DNA of 64,000 nucleotides, from contig JAJGBQ010000001.1 in NCBI GenBank assembly GCA_022457065.1, positions 6,014,001 through 6,078,000 on the forward strand, in the 5' to 3' direction. A program made the position numbers and the translations under genes. The notes under the pieces are model-generated. The model had not been told where the DNA came from. It was given only the letters and a program-made list of their open reading frames with translations, and did not search any database. Of this stretch, positions 22,191-33,393 are shown in pieces; the stretch's first letter is position 1, and every line of letters begins with the position of its first letter. The stretch comes from Curvularia sp. ZM96 (lineage: Eukaryota; Ascomycota; Dothideomycetes; Pleosporales; Pleosporaceae).

Positions 22191-23497
22191 ATGCGAATAC
22201 AAGAAAAACAACCGCCAAAAGGATCTGGCGATATGAATGGAACAAAGGTCGAATCGTGCCCCATGGGTTCTCATCAGATACAAAACATACACAACGGCAA
22301 GCTAGCCAACGGGACGGTCAGAGCTGGTGGCCAGGACAGAAAAGTCCCGGGGACCTTCATCAAATGGGATGCACCAGGCGTCGAAAAGATTCCAGCTAAC
22401 GAAGAACAAAAGATCAAGGATGTGTCTTCTCAGTTCAATCGCTTCCAGATGATGAACTTTAATGAGCATATGCATTGTCTGAGGGGCACACATTTGAAGA
22501 CGCAAGGCGTACGTACGCCTTGTTGCTTTGCAATGTATTTCACTAATCTTAGACATAGTGTGTCGCGGGCAAACTTACTGTTCACGACAACCTCCTGCCC
22601 TACCTCGCCCAAGGCATGTTTGCCAAACCTGATACTTACGACGTCATCATGCGCTACTCATCTCTGACCCCCAAGATCCTGCCCGACAATCTGCCAGCAC
22701 CTCGGGGTATTGGCATGAAGATATTCGGAATTGAGGGTGAAAAGTTGTGGGGTGAAGACAAGAATACGCAGGACTGGACTTTCAACAACTACCCAATACT
22801 CGAGCTACGAGATCCACAAACAACATATGACATAGCAGATTCCCTAGAGAGAAATTGGAATGACTTGCCGACATTTGCCAACGAGCAAAGCAAGAGAGTA
22901 GACGCTGATGTCGCCACGCTCGGTTCCCAACTTCCGAGACAACACATGGTTGCCATGCCTGAGTACTCGCAATCCGCCTACCGCCACGGTGACTACGTAG
23001 CCAAATACGGCGTCTTCCCCGCCAGCACATTCCAGAAGGAGCTCGAGAACGACGAGATCAAGGATGACGACCCAATAAACATCATCTCCCAGACCCTTCG
23101 CAAACACCACCTCAACAACACCATTTCCTATACCTTTTGCACGCAAATGCTACAGGATCTGGTAGAGCAACCCATCGATGACATCGGCATAGAATGGGAC
23201 CCGACAAAGTATCCCTTTGAACCGCTTGCAACCATTGAGCTTCCGCCGCAGGACTCATGGATCCCGGCATTTCGCACGTGGTGGGACGACCGCATCACAG
23301 TGAATAGCTGGCATGGGCTGAAGGAGCACCAGCCTTTGGGGAGTACGAACCGAATGCGTAGAGTTGTCTATGCCGAGAGTAGGAAGTTAAGGTTGAGGGT
23401 CAACGGGTTTGCTGAGGGCGACTATGTCGAACCGGCGAGTATTGGCGAAGTACCGGTCAAGGGCCAGGAGGCGCCACAGATGGAGTTGAAGTATTAG
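22191..23497 (+). CDS. Catalase-like heme-domain protein, 418 aa
   Basis: Member of the catalase-related superfamily (y4iL-like group found in fungi and bacteria); activity untested, likely peroxide or fatty-hydroperoxide chemistry. Exons 22191..22508 and 22559..23497; 50-bp intron, phase 0. Family blocks: FIKWDAPGVEKIPANEE, NFNEHMHCLRGTHLKTQG, KLTVHDNLLPYLAQGMFAKP, YDVIMRYSS and PRGIGMKIFGIEG, the last being the heme-pocket PRG-type motif. His near the first block (HMHCLRGTHLK) corresponds to the distal side. The protein is shorter than classical catalases (about 480-750 aa) and has no flavodoxin-like tail. The start at 22191 was chosen; an upstream exon at 22089 would add seven residues. 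No signal peptide. Confidence 0.8.
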
Positions 23498-23774
23498 GCT
23501 GCTGTAGAATGATTGAGATGTTTGATGTTGGGTTGATGGCATTGTATGCATAAGTAGCTATAGTACATTTTTCTTGCATTTGCACATGCTCTCCCACAAC
23601 TAGTAAACCCGGAAAACTAGCACAGTAAATCATACATAACTGTGGCAACTATGGCCACTTTGAAAGCAGATCGTAAGTAATAGATTTGACCATTACAGCC
23701 ACTGGCCGCCATTTCCCGGTTTTACCATTCGTGGGGGAGCAAGGAAAATACAGAGACCGCATATCCACTGCTCC

Positions 23775-25343
23775 TTAGATTCCGTCTAACGCCTTACTTC
23801 TCCCAGCCCACAACCTTTTCGCATTCCCCCAAAACACCTTTTCCTTATCCGCCTCCTCTATCCATTTTACCTCCGCCAACCCTCTAATATTCGCATCCAC
23901 ATCCCAAAATCCAATACCGTACGGATAATCCGTACCAAAAACCATTTGGTCTAGCGGAATCCCCATGCCCTCCGTCAACCCTTTCACCTGATTCGGCCAT
24001 ACAGGCCCCGCACTATCATACCAAAAGCGGGATTTGTAGGCTTCTCGTGCCCGCGACGAAATTTCAGGAAAGCCGAGAAGAAAGCGCTCAGAGATGTCAG
24101 GGAAAGCGCCTGCGCCGTGAGAAATGCGCCAGTGCAGACTGGGGTAGTTGAGTATGGCGGAGAAGGCGGTGAGACTGGAGACTGCGCGGGCGGTTTCGAA
24201 GTAAAATTCACCTAAGCCTGATCGGAGGGGTGCTGTGTAGTCCCACTCTCCATTAGTCTGAAAAGACCCGGGTTGTTTAGAAGGAGTTAGGGAGGGGGAA
24301 CCTTACAAGGCGTAGAATTCACGAGCCGGCCGTCTCCAAGCCTGATTACGGGCTCAGTCGGATGCACAAAGACGACCTCTCTACTCCCCTCTTCTCTCGC
24401 TTTCTTCTGCAAAAAGTTCCACAGCGGATTAAATGTCGCGTCGCCGGGATATAGGCCCTCATGGTTCGTCAGCACGCCGACACCAATCGGTTCCTGACCC
24501 TTTGTCCCAAACATTCTTTTCAACTCCGTAATCGACTCCGCTACATGCGGCAGTGGCATGATGGCCATCCAGCTAAATCGCTCAGGATACACCCGGCATA
24601 GTTCCGCCGTGAAGCAATTCAACAACCTGGCCAGCGCGAGCGTCTTGCGCTTCCTCACCTCTTCATTGCGCTCCGTTAGAAACGCATTGGCTTGCGGTGT
24701 CGAGACGCAGAGTACCGAATGCGCGATTTGGTGATCGGCCATGAACTCGAGGTGACCTTTTACACTCCACGACGGCGTTGCGCGTCCTGCGGCGTTGAGT
24801 TCCAGCGCGCGGAACCAATCAGGGATGGGGCTGATATCTTGGTTACTTTTCTGGCTGTCATTCCCGTGGTATGAAATGTCCTCTACACAATTTTTTTTCT
24901 TTCCCTTATACCGCGCGAACCTCGCCATCTCGCATGAAAGAGGAGAAGAAGGAAAAACTTACTGCGTATGCACATCAATCCTCCTCCCAGTAAACCTTTC
25001 CCCGCCCACCTCTACCTTCTCCCCCGCCAGCGCCGCAATACTCTCAATCGCCTCCTTCGCAAACGGCAGTGCAGTTAGATCAATCCCATCGCTGTGCGCA
25101 TCCTGCTGGATCTTCTTCCAGATTTCGTTTTGTTGGGATTGCGTGCCGTTGGAGGCTTCGGGGAAGGGCTGCCCAAACGGATACATGGGCGATGAGAAGG
25201 CTTCCTGCTACGATGATTAGCCAACTGAGAGATTGGCGAGAGTATGAAGAGAGGAGGACTTTGTCTTGGGACAGAGAGAAGGTGCTTGTTGCGAGGCTGG
25301 TGTGAAGGCCTATGGAGATTAGCAGGAGTAAGAGCTGGAGCAT
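23775..25343 (-). CDS. ACMSD-type amidohydrolase, about 445 aa, probably secreted
   Basis: Amidohydrolase-2 family protein, metal-dependent hydrolase or decarboxylase of unknown substrate. Proposed exons: 25343..25260, 25204..24963, 24830..24302, 24257..23775. The first exon gives a signal peptide (MLQLLLLLISIGLHTSLA). The 132-bp second intron joins IDVHT to HPIPDW, creating the metal site DVHTH. Further ligands fit VFVHPTEP, WRISHGAGAFP and the late Asp in VFGTDYPYG. Two splice sites are weak: the first donor (GTCCTC) and the third. A better donor (GTAAGG at 24306) shifts frame into a stop, so the donor GTTCCC at 24301 was used. Either that site is really used or the allele carries a frameshift. 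If exon 1 is wrong, translation may start at 25186. Confidence 0.68.
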
Positions 25344-26182
25344 CTTTGGTGGTGGGGGCGATTTACCTTTGTACAGTACTGTGTTATAAGGTTTTTCCTT
25401 CTTCTTCTTTTCGGGTTTAGTAGTTGATGTATGAGAGACTCATGTGACTTTGTTCGCAGATACACATTACTGTTCCGGGTGCGGGGAGCCGCGCTATTGG
25501 GGAATTGAGGATGTGTTGGCCGGTTGTAAACGTGTAGATAGTGGATATACACGCTTCCAGTCATCTAGAAATGTTTGCATTGCCGTAAGTTACCAGAATC
25601 GGTTCCATCCATGTGCGGTATTGTAAAGTTCAAAAATCATGGCATCGCTTCATTAGAAAACACATTCATCAACGGTGTCTTTGCTTGCAGTTGGTGGTTA
25701 CTCGGCTTAATAAGAGATTACTGTGGAAGAAAGAAGTTCCCGAAGCGTACAATCAGCGACTGAGTATGCGCCCAATGTGATAGCATTGGAATTTGCATGG
25801 GCATAATGGTAGCTCCACCTCTACGCCAAGATTGAGCAACGTCGAAACCTCTCCGTATAGAAATATTCAAATTGATATAGAAAAGAGCATAAAAATTGGA
25901 AGAGGTTGTATTAAGTGCCGAGCTGCTAAGAAATGGAGTACTCACGAGGAGGTATACGCCAGAGATGGAAACGGCGCGCCTTCGAGCTTGCTGTGCACAG
26001 ACTATGATTTTGTTAATTCATGACGGGAGCTTGGAATCATAACATCCTCGAGCTTTACTGATCATGTTAGCACTAGCCATTTAACTACAAAACTATAGCT
26101 AATGTAATTGGTATAGTTCTGCTCCTATTTTCTTAACATAATGTAACACAAGCTTCATCTCTCGCCGCCTTCCTCAACAGCA
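25344..26182. other. AT-rich intergenic region
   Basis: No supportable gene. A plus-strand open stretch around 25880-25990 encodes GCIKCRAAKK, faintly like the start of a Zn2Cys6 motif, but the remaining cysteines are absent. The region marks the change from the conserved block to the second AT-rich island. Confidence 0.4.
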
Positions 26183-27494
26183 TTAAGTCGAGATAACTTC
26201 AAGTGTAGGTTCTGCCGTCACCGTAGTTGGGGGTATTGTCGAAGTAGCTGACCACCCCTGGGTATACCTTGGATCACCTGGAAGCGTGGTAATGGGGATC
26301 CAAGTCGCACCGGCAGCAGCCGCAGGATGAACCTAGATGTGTTATTTCAATACTTCATTTACAACGTATTAATGGAACATACCACACAGCCCTTATAACT
26401 ATCTTCTTCCTTCGCAGCCAGGTTCACCAGGTCCGTCGGCAACAAGAGCGCTGGGTTGTACTCATATGGGTTTATTGTTGGAGTCACACATCGCGTGCTA
26501 ATTCTGTCAGTGCAAGTGCTCATAGCGTCGTTCCATATACATCTGGTAATCTCCGAGCAGGTTGTTGTCGCTGAAACTGGCCAATTCAACGTGCTCAGCG
26601 CGAAAGGTTTTGGATTCTCATATGTCGGTCTTCTTCCCCCGCTCCGTCTAGTCAGCGTAGAGATGGGCGATGGTGAGATCGAAAGCGTCAGAGACGTGAG
26701 CTGAGCACCACACCCAGTAAATAGATTTTGCCGATTAAACTGCCCGTACAAGGTGGGTATGGATATATAAATTGAAGGTGATGTCATTGTGAGGCCGTCC
26801 ATTACCTTCACCACAGGGGGTTTGGATGTTGCTGCTGCTGGTGTTGGACTATTGATTGACAAGAATGTATTTGTTTGAGAGCAGAGTGGCTGAGTCGCTG
26901 GGGTTGGCCAGTAGTAAATCTTCACGCTAGATCCCACTACACTGCATGGGCCGTCAGAAATAGAAGAACAGGCCCTGTATGTCGTGCATGGAACTGGAAA
27001 TTCAGGCATTGGATTTTCCGTTGTGTGAGCCATCTCCCAGCTTGACTGGAGTTTTGCACAATCGTGTCCGTTGACCGTGCAAGTCGGTGTTGGACTAGTC
27101 ATGCTCGGCCACGTGGTGTATGTTGTTGTTGGATACCATGTTGTGACATATGCGCTGTACTGGCGGCCGAGTAAACGAGGGATGTTGTCGCAGAAGGTTG
27201 AAGTTGGGACAGTTGGGTAGGTGGAAAATATCTCAGTAGTTGTGAAAGTTGTTGTGTACGATTTGGATGCCAGACTAGACCAGATGGAATAGTATTGGGT
27301 CCATGAGTTGAAGCAAGCCTGAGCAGGAGGTAATTGAGGCATGGCTACGTTCGCTACAAACGTTAGTATAACAAGCCTTCACGGCATAGTATTTGAGCGG
27401 AGTCATCCTGCCCAGCTTGCTTGGGAAATGGATTACCAGTTGCCTGAGTGGTCAGGACCAAGAAAAGGACTGGATAACCAAATGAATTCATCAT
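26183..27494 (-). CDS. Thr/Ser/Pro-rich secreted protein, 392 aa
   Basis: Unknown extracellular protein. Exons 27494..27437, 27353..26383, 26332..26183; introns of 83 and 50 bp. The first exon and splice junction give the signal peptide MMNSFGYPVLFLVLTTQATA; a second ATG at 27491 could serve equally. The mature part is rich in Thr, Ser, Pro and Tyr with many TTT and PTP tracts suited to O-glycosylation. It has scattered cysteines, for example CTVNGHDC and the cluster CSEITRCIWNDAMSTC. The tail (IPITTLPGD...EVIST) lies in the third exon. No catalytic domain was recognised and no GPI signal was seen. Such proteins are common cell-wall or apoplastic proteins in filamentous ascomycetes. Confidence 0.72.
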
Positions 27495-28903
27495 TTTTTG
27501 TCAAAGGCGTTATGTGAAATTTAGGGTTTGACTATAGAAAGAAAAACACTTTGTGGGGTACTATTAACGGAACCGGATAGATAGTGATTGCATATATACA
27601 TCTCGGGAAGAAAACTATTCCAGTATAAAACCTGATCTGGTCTAACCTGATCAGCGGTCTTTAGGTTAAATAGATAGATAGTACGAACTGTGGTCTACAT
27701 CAATATCGCCGGGTAATGAGCGTAAGTGAATATACGAATGGTTTCGAAGGATCAATGTGAATACGAACGTAGAACGGATGGCCTTAGTCATTCTGTTCCA
27801 GAAAGGTATTATTTTATTGCCAAGGCTGCGGCCCGTCGCCAACTAGTACGCTTGTGGAGTGCGAATGTAATTTGTGGCGCACGGCAAAATGTGAGCATGC
27901 AGGAGCTGAAAAGCACAACAGGAATAGTGAGAAGAAAATTCTCAGCCTTGCATTTGGTTCAGAATTGTGGCACAATACAAGTTGCTATTGTTAATAGTTG
28001 ATATATGTATATAGACTAACGTACATCAAGAGCATTGTTAGTTCTATATAGATACATATTCTATGGTTACACCTATGACTCTTTTCAGCGAACTATCAGG
28101 AATGCTATATATCTCGTTATTGATCTTTTGCAGTGTAGTCAGTCATGTTTGACAGCGGGATTCTTCGAACCTAAGATGCAGTGAACAAAACATGTTACGA
28201 ACTACTGCAGAGCATGTCGTAGTTGCTGGTGACCCTTTTGCCAACGAAGAGTATTAATTGCAGTACTAAAAGTATGAGATGCAGACTCAGAGGTACTTCC
28301 GCGACTAAGTTACCAACATACAACCTTGAACCGGAGCCTTCTAACCAGCGGTGTTTGAAGAACATTAAAGCGCACTCTGTGGTTTTCTAACTGTTTCGCA
28401 CCAAAATTGAATATATTGGCAAATCATCTAAGTCTGCATCCCAGCTGATGTGTGTGTTTTATGATCCTCATCATTCAGGCGACATAAAGGTATGAGCCTG
28501 CATGCAACTGGCTTTACTGTCAAAGTATCGCTCTCGCGAGGCCATAGTATCAGCAAGGTAACATGTATGGAAGGTATGCAAAGTCCCATGGCAACTGCAT
28601 AGGGTCTAGACTATTGTGGGGACCCTTGCGGGCGACGAAGCTAGACGTGACATTGCATGATGGCATGATACCGCTGACAAAGAGACGCTCAACATAGCAA
28701 ACCTCGTGGTTGCCTCAAAACCAGTCGCGTTGCGGTGCATTGTGCGACAGTACTAGGCCGAAATTGTAGGTTAGAAGCTGTTTTTACATTGCGCCAGTTC
28801 TTGCTAGGTTGAAGTAGTTTGAGTCCACATTTCCAATGGTCGTTGGGGTTATGGTATGAAGATTAAAGCTGACGATGCGAAAGACAGTGGTATATTAAAG
28901 CTA
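27495..28903. other. AT-rich gene-free region
   Basis: No convincing exon. Short open stretches (for example 27726-28001, plus) have no recognised product and irregular composition. Probably decayed repeat sequence. Confidence 0.4.
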
Positions 28904-29985
28904 TTATTTCCCACGGCATTCATGCGCGCTGTGACTGCTTAGCAAAAGTGCCATACCCTCGAGGGCCAAGGCTTCGCAAGGGACTAGGCGCATGGCAAAG
29001 GAAGTTTTGGTTATAAGCTTCCACAGACCTATATCATGGAAATGTTTAGTATCGATAGTGTACTCCGTAAGCTCCTCTGATTTGTGCAGGGGAGCGATGA
29101 ACTTAATGTGTAACCTGTGCCAGATTTGGCGCGGAAAATCAAAGCCCGTCCCTTGTAGAATACAATAGCTCCGCGCTGAGCCGCGTCTCATTAGATACCT
29201 TGTCTTCCCTCCAGTAGTCTGGCAGGCGAATGGCGGAAGATCGGATTCTCTAGATAATCCTCTAACTCATTCCTGTCAATATTAGTATGTGATGGGAACC
29301 TATAGAAAAAGGCTTTCACCACCTTCGTAGTCCACCGCATGAAGGCGGCTTGATACGAGGTGAGAGTATCTATACCATCACCGCTTTGATGTCGTCCCTG
29401 CCAAGTTCTTCGGCATTCGCGGATGTCACTCCAGGCGCGGCGCTTCTGATAGATACCACTATGCTTCCATATCGTAGCTGTCTCATTGACAATGACTGAT
29501 CTTACCCATGAAGGTAGAGTATATCACTCTAGTTAATTAACGGATCATATTGTTATAATACCACGATGCAACCAATAGAAACCTGAGGCCCAATGTTAGC
29601 AACTGACCACTCGAAAATGGTATCAGGCGTTCTACTCGATGTGAAATAAGCCCCGAAGTCCAATCATTAGATGATAGTGAATGCCGACAGTAGGACTGCC
29701 ACTTTTGTATCTCATCCGATACTGACCTAGCCCACATCAAAGGCAGTTAGCAGTTGAAGGAGAAGCTGGTAATTGGCGGATTTATTCAAAATGATATAGA
29801 CTTTCAGAAACCTAGGGGGTCTGCATAACTCAATTATGATGACCATTTCCTGGCTAGTTTTCAGACGAGCTGAGCTGACTATCGATACAGTCAGCCTATC
29901 TCTACCATTTGGAAGAAGGTTATGTGGGTCTGTTGAGATGCTGACTCTGACAGGCTTCAAGTTCATTCTTCCTCTCAGTGAGGGG
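28904..29985 (-). CDS. Unrecognised multi-exon gene or gene relic
   Basis: Coding character on the minus strand is spread over several exons. The best supported pair is an exon reading SVIVNETATIWKHSGIYQ... and ending ARLLEGRQ at 29199, joined by a 47-bp intron (29198..29152) to 29151..28904 (GTGFDFPRQIWHRLHIKF..., stop after HECRGK). Upstream, minus-strand frames around 29970-29790 (MNLKPVRVSISTDPHNL...) and 29725-29585 (SVSDEIQKWQSYCRHS...) also look coding. They can be linked by an intron ending GGGCTAG at 29727. The connection between 29585 and about 29515 could not be made in frame. No domain is recognised. The gene may be functional with a junction missed here, or recently broken; it lies in an AT-rich repeat island. 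Confidence 0.45.
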
Positions 29986-30438
29986 TAATCTTGCACTACT
30001 CCTTACACATATAGGATCTATTCCATGGTATTTATGGCGTTCATATAATCTATTCACCAATAATAGCGTCAACTATGGTATAGAGGGTAATGCTCAGCTT
30101 AGAGTGAGTTATTTTAGTCAAGCAAGTACTCCCAGTAGCATCTGTGGTTCAGTTAGTTCTTCTACTAGGTCAAGGTTCTCACAAAATAAAGTTCTTCGCA
30201 AGATAACGCTTCCTACAGCATAGATGTTCCTTGTACTCAAAGTTTGTTGGCTCTTAGACTCATGCGTTAGACTTTCCAGTAGATTAATAGAGTAGATATT
30301 AGGTTCTAGGTTACTTTCAATCTTCACATATATATTCTGTATCCAAGATTGCATTACATTGTCTCTATATCACAGTCCCCTCCTCTATCAATCAATTGCA
30401 ACTACCTACAGACCACATACATCTTGCAAGAATCCAAT

Positions 30439-30690
30439 ATGCGTTATCTTCCTACTCTGCTTCTCACTGCTATCATGCTCCCAGCGCAAGCCCTTGCTGG
30501 TAGTTGTTTCGTTGCCGAGTGTGTTTCATCACAAAATGATGGAAACTCTTGCGTTTGCCAGATCCTCGTTGGTGGCGGCGTCCTATTTCCAACTAATGGC
30601 CGTTGTGATGGTCATGGTGTAAGTATTTGTATGTCATTTGGATCAACTACATACGCTGACTCTACTACCCTTCAGAATTGCCACTACTAG
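30439..30690 (+). CDS. Small secreted protein, 64 aa, six cysteines
   Basis: Unrecognised small secreted cysteine-rich protein. Exon 1 is 30439..30618; a 57-bp intron (GTAAGT ... CTGAC ... CTTCAG) leads to a 15-nt last exon 30676..30690 coding NCHY and the stop. The unspliced frame stays open to the same stop, so an 83-residue form is possible, but the splice signals are good and exon 2 supplies the sixth Cys. The signal peptide is MRYLPTLLLTAIMLPAQALA. The mature peptide starts GSCFVAECVSS and has Cys in an even-numbered set suited to three disulphides. It lies isolated in AT-rich sequence, as many effector-like genes do; that role is inference. Confidence 0.65.
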   Translation: MRYLPTLLLTAIMLPAQALAGSCFVAECVSSQNDGNSCVCQILVGGGVLFPTNGRCDGHGVSICMSFGSTTYADSTTLQNCHY

Positions 30691-30938
30691 TGCCATGCAT
30701 AGTGTATCACAACACTGAAGGATGAAGGAAAACCATGAAGAATGTATCATGATACTCTTCGACTAATGTCAGAACTGCCATTGGGAATTTACTAAACATC
30801 CCTTATGCTAGAGTAGACATACCCTCAGAATTTATCTCGATTCAAATCTCACTACCCCACTCTTGTACAGCTTCAAAGTCCAGTGAGCAGAAAAGGGAAT
30901 GACTCGACGATGCTCCATGTCCCATCCAGAGCCTTAAT

Positions 30939-31336
30939 CTATTGAACTAACGATTTTTCACAAGCAGTATTACTCACAGCCATAATACTACTCAAAACCA
31001 TTTGAATTCTACAAGCAACTGGTTTATCAGCAGAAACAAAGAGACGGCTACCATCATGTAGCGATTGATTGTAGCCAGTGTAAAGCGTGAGATGACATTC
31101 TAGTAAAGCTTTCAAAACCTTAATAGCTCCACGAGGTCCTTGCAAGATGATTAGAACATGTGATCATTTCATAAGTGTCAGATCATACCTGGAAAGTTTC
31201 CCTTCACCGTCACAGGATTGAGATCATAATCCTCATGGAAGGCTCTGCAACTGGCACGGTCAAATGCATTAAATCGAAGTCTTCCATTTGCAGCTGCAAA
31301 ACGAAAGAGAGGAGGAAGCGCGTATAGGAACTCCAT
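30939..31336 (-). CDS. Orphan protein, 115 aa, two exons
   Basis: Unrecognised protein. Exon 1 is 31336..31189 (MEFLYALPPLFRFAAANGRL...), exon 2 is 31138..30939 (PRGAIKVLKALLECHLTLY...), joined by a 50-bp intron with GTATGA donor, CTAAT branch-like site and CAAG acceptor, phase 1. Frame continuity across the intron supports it. No signal peptide, TM segment or known motif. A diverged copy of its 5' part lies at about 36975-37075, also on the minus strand, where the matching frame carries a stop. The gene may itself be a fragment of a larger decayed repeat family. Confidence 0.5.
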
Positions 31337-32168
31337 TCTGCTGCTTGGCGGTCAAGAGAGGGTAGAAGAAGGTAAGCTAAAGAGACTCTGATAGTGTTTA
31401 TTCAAGAGTAAAACAAACGTGGTTTTATATCCAGGTGCTATGTTTGAGTACACATCATGATAGTATCTTTTTATCATGGGTTAAGAAGCATGTGTAAGCA
31501 GTGCGGCATTATTTGATGATAATCTTTATTGCACGACGAAAATTTGATATTTGTAAGGCTATTGGACAGCCTCTAGTTATAACTTAATTGCACTAGAACA
31601 GTTTTATATCAGCCTAACATGACCAATCATTGGTCGTTAAGGTACATACTACGGTTTCAAAATTCCCATACTCACTAGACCAAGGGTATATGTATTTACC
31701 ACGGCCGGTTCATAACAAATACCTTCGCTCTGCACTTCATACGTGAGAAATAGAAATAGGAAGTATTCGGCTTAAATTTAGGATAGACATCAAACTTCAT
31801 CCTTAGGAAGACTTCATAGTGGCCCGTATGATATGTACGGACCTCTTTTGTTACTCGGGGTTGTCATACTCACTTCTGACGAGAGACTATGAAGCGCCAG
31901 TGATTCATGCCTCCGTCAAAGATCAGTATAGGGACCTAAACGTGTGGATAGGCTAATAGGTTCACTCGACAAAAAACAGAAAGACGTTTAGAATCTGTTA
32001 AGATATGTTTTGTTTGTGTAGTGAAAGGTATTATCAGTAGTGACGAGAGTACAACAATGATCTTGAGAATAGCTCCATCTAGTCACTGTTCGACCTTTTG
32101 AAGAACTTTAATACCTCATTTTCATTATCGCGCTATATCAATGACGCCTGAATACGCACATTAGATGT
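31337..32168. other. AT-rich intergenic region
   Basis: An 832-bp gap between two minus-strand genes. Stops are frequent in all frames and no exon was identified. Confidence 0.4.
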
Positions 32169-33393
32169 CTAATCGTCACGTGCGTTGAGATGCTCAGTCA
32201 AACTCTTAACACTTTCCTCTAGTCCTGTCCATCCATGCCCACTAATCCTCTTGAGTAGCTCTTCAGCTCTTTCATTTGAAACAATGCTCTTGTCTTCTCC
32301 AATACCTTCAATATCATCAATGAACTTCCTGTTTGGGTATATCGTTCTGAACAACCCAAGGAGTGTGTTCCAGCTATACGGCTTCGCGAACGTGAAGAGC
32401 CTCTCAGACTTGACATCCTTGTAGATTAACGCAGCCACATGCACGGCTGCATTATCGTCCACGTTGATGTAGTATTGTGGTGGGTTGTCTTTCAGATCTG
32501 CCTCGCCATCCCCCGAAAACCCATTCCACAGCGCTTTAATCCAACCCATGGTGCTTGGGTATCCCTGGTGCTCGATTGACAAGATCTCGCTGATGTTCAT
32601 GTTTGGCAGGACGCAATTGAGTACAATTCCATTCGCATCAGCAGACTTGACGAAATCCCAAGCTGCGCGCTCTCCCTGCGTTTTGGAGGCAGAATACACA
32701 TCAAGCTTACGCTGCACGCCTTCATAAGGAGGGGGTGCCCATGCAGCTTCGACCGCCTCGTCATTCCACACCGATGGGTCGATTTTGAAGACTTTGTTAG
32801 GTTGGGGTGACGCCGCGGCAGTAGAAGAAGATGTCAACACAAAGCGCTTGATGCCTGCTGCGGCTGCAGCTTTCAGTGCATTAGTAGTTCCAGCCACAAC
32901 CATAGGTACGGCAAAATTGGGGTCCGCAGACTGCATGACAGGAGTAGCTGTATGGATAACACCCGAACAACCCTGAACTGCCTTGTCAAAAGCTCCTTCT
33001 TTGGCCATGTCAGGAACAGAGACGAGTTCCAGCGAGTCCGAACCATATTTTTCGTTGAACAAGGGAAGGAGCCAGGATGCTCGATCAATGTTGCGAACAG
33101 TACCACGGACCTAGTATTTGTAAGACTGCTCGTTCTCTATGGCTAGCTCCATATGTTGGTATCCAAACCTTGAACCCATTCTCAAGGAGCTGCTTGACAA
33201 CATGGCTGGCTATGAAGCTATTTGCGCCTGTTACAAGGACTCTCGTGCCAGTCTCAATTGCTAGGTCTGAAGACGTCGTCAAAGTAGAAACTTTCTCAAT
33301 TTGATAAAGATTCAAATAAAATTGTGCTGGTTTGAGAATGAATAGTTGAAGTAAAGATGATATTTGAAAGAAGAATGTGATGAGCTGTCTCAT
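32169..33393 (-). CDS. NADPH-dependent ketoreductase (extended SDR, Gre2-like), 388 aa
   Basis: Short-chain dehydrogenase of the dihydroflavonol/cinnamoyl-CoA reductase type, expected to reduce aldehydes or ketones with NADPH. Exons 33393..33169 and 33110..32169; 58-bp phase-0 intron joining GFK to VRGTVRNIDRA, the usual context in this family. Cofactor motif VLVTGANSFIASHV; catalytic Tyr and Lys in YSASKTQGE. The substrate loop and tail (YYINVDDNAAVHVAALIY) are normal. Typical members start about ten residues before the VLVTG motif. Here the only upstream ATG gives about 50 extra residues, the first 30 hydrophobic (MRQLITFFFQISSLLQLFIL), which might anchor it in a membrane. Confidence 0.8.

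Noticed and set aside
25860..25990. Zn2Cys6 transcription factor fragment (GCIKCRAAKK)
   Set aside because: Only the first CxxC-like pair is present; the other four cysteines and basic residues are missing.
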